Positions 6,489 to 6,766 of a stretch of 6,766 bases of DNA are shown piece after piece. The stretch lies in the NCBI GenBank assembly GCA_003506635.1, contig DNZB01000177.1, positions 12,324-19,089 on the forward strand, in the 5' to 3' direction. The first letter of the stretch is position 1, and the number at the start of each line of letters is the position of its first letter. This DNA comes from Parvularcula sp. (GTDB taxonomy: Bacteria; Pseudomonadota; Alphaproteobacteria; Caulobacterales; Parvularculaceae). The position numbers and the translations under genes were made by a program. The notes beneath the pieces are model-generated. The model was not told where the DNA came from. It worked only from the letters and a program-made list of their open reading frames with translations, and ran no database searches.

Positions 6489-6766
6489 ATGCCCCAGCGA
6501 CTCAAAATCGCCCTTTGCCAGATCGATCCCGTCGTCGGCGATATCGCCGGCAACAAGGCGAAGATCGTCGCCGCGCGCGCTGAGGCCGCGAAAGCGGGCG
6601 CCAATCTCGCCGTTTTCTGCGAGCTCGTCATCTGCGGCTATCCGCCGGAAGACCTTGTGGCGCGCGCCGCGTTCCAACGCGACTGCCGGAAGGCGATCGA
6701 AAACCTTGCGAACGCCACCGCCGACGGCGGACCGGCGATGATTGTCGGCAGCCCGTGGAAGGAAGG
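6489..6766 (+). CDS. nadE: Glutamine-dependent NAD+ synthetase, 5' part (cut by window edge)
   Basis: The first 92 codons of a glutamine-hydrolysing NAD+ synthetase, the cytoplasmic last step of NAD+ biosynthesis (deamido-NAD+ plus glutamine and ATP to NAD+). Only the start of the N-terminal nitrilase-type amidase domain is visible: LKIALCQIDPVVGDIAGN (5-22) is the typical opening, and CELVICGYPPEDL (44-56) contains Glu45, the first residue of the Glu-Lys-Cys triad. The usual Pro or Ser before this Glu is Cys44 here, a mild departure. The catalytic Lys and Cys and the whole ATP-pyrophosphatase domain lie beyond the window. ATG 6489 is the only possible start because an in-frame TAA lies at 6477-6479. 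No clear Shine-Dalgarno is present. A TACTAT at 6465-6470 could be a weak -10 giving a very short leader; otherwise the gene is read from upstream through the heptad hairpin. Confidence 0.9.
   Translation, partial: MPQRLKIALCQIDPVVGDIAGNKAKIVAARAEAAKAGANLAVFCELVICGYPPEDLVARAAFQRDCRKAIENLANATADGGPAMIVGSPWKE

Noticed and set aside
6438..6677. A minus-strand 79-codon frame opposite nadE
   Set aside because: It has no domain, lacks a ribosome site and runs through the heptad repeat; nadE on the plus strand is clear.

Overview
The window looks like chromosomal DNA from a GC-rich alphaproteobacterium. The base composition, the codon choice and the style of the proteins (a Tat-type PhoD, tandem secreted COG1228-like amidohydrolases, short palindromic intergenic repeats) fit the Caulobacterales/Parvularculales/Rhizobiales range. 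The genus cannot be fixed from this sequence alone. There is no sign of phage, transposase, CRISPR or recent gene transfer; the genes read as housekeeping and nutrient-scavenging functions.

Layout, left to right. Bases 1-178 are non-coding and hold overlapping inverted repeats (5-91) and a GC hairpin (152-168) just past the end of a leftward operon. That operon is transcribed on the minus strand in the order phoD (1758-3476), a four-helix membrane protein of unknown function (1186-1749), then a type-2 adenine deaminase (179-1189). The three genes are tightly packed: an 8-bp gap with a Shine-Dalgarno sequence overlapping the phoD stop, then an ATGA stop/start overlap. A 122-bp divergent intergenic region (3477-3598) separates it from a rightward pair of secreted amidohydrolase-superfamily genes (3599-5086 and 5083-6390), also joined by an ATGA overlap. 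A 98-bp gap then carries a nested hairpin built from a TCCCTAA-like heptad repeat (6391-6464), followed by the 5' end of a glutamine-dependent NAD+ synthetase gene (6489 to the window edge).

How the genes may work together. PhoD would release phosphate from organic phosphodiesters or monoesters in the periplasm. The deaminase would convert adenine to hypoxanthine in the cytoplasm. A shared role in scavenging nucleotide-derived phosphate and purine is possible but is inference. In the amidohydrolase pair, the first protein is a lipoprotein with a complete set of metal ligands. The second is a Sec-exported paralogue that has lost nearly all of them, so the pair looks like an enzyme plus a pseudoenzyme partner made from one coupled message.

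Most interesting points: the active/degenerate amidohydrolase pair; the heptad-repeat hairpin, whose minus strand also has a G-quadruplex-type pattern; the unknown membrane protein fixed between phoD and ade; and the adenine (not adenosine) deaminase assignment. I found no clearly new multi-gene system.
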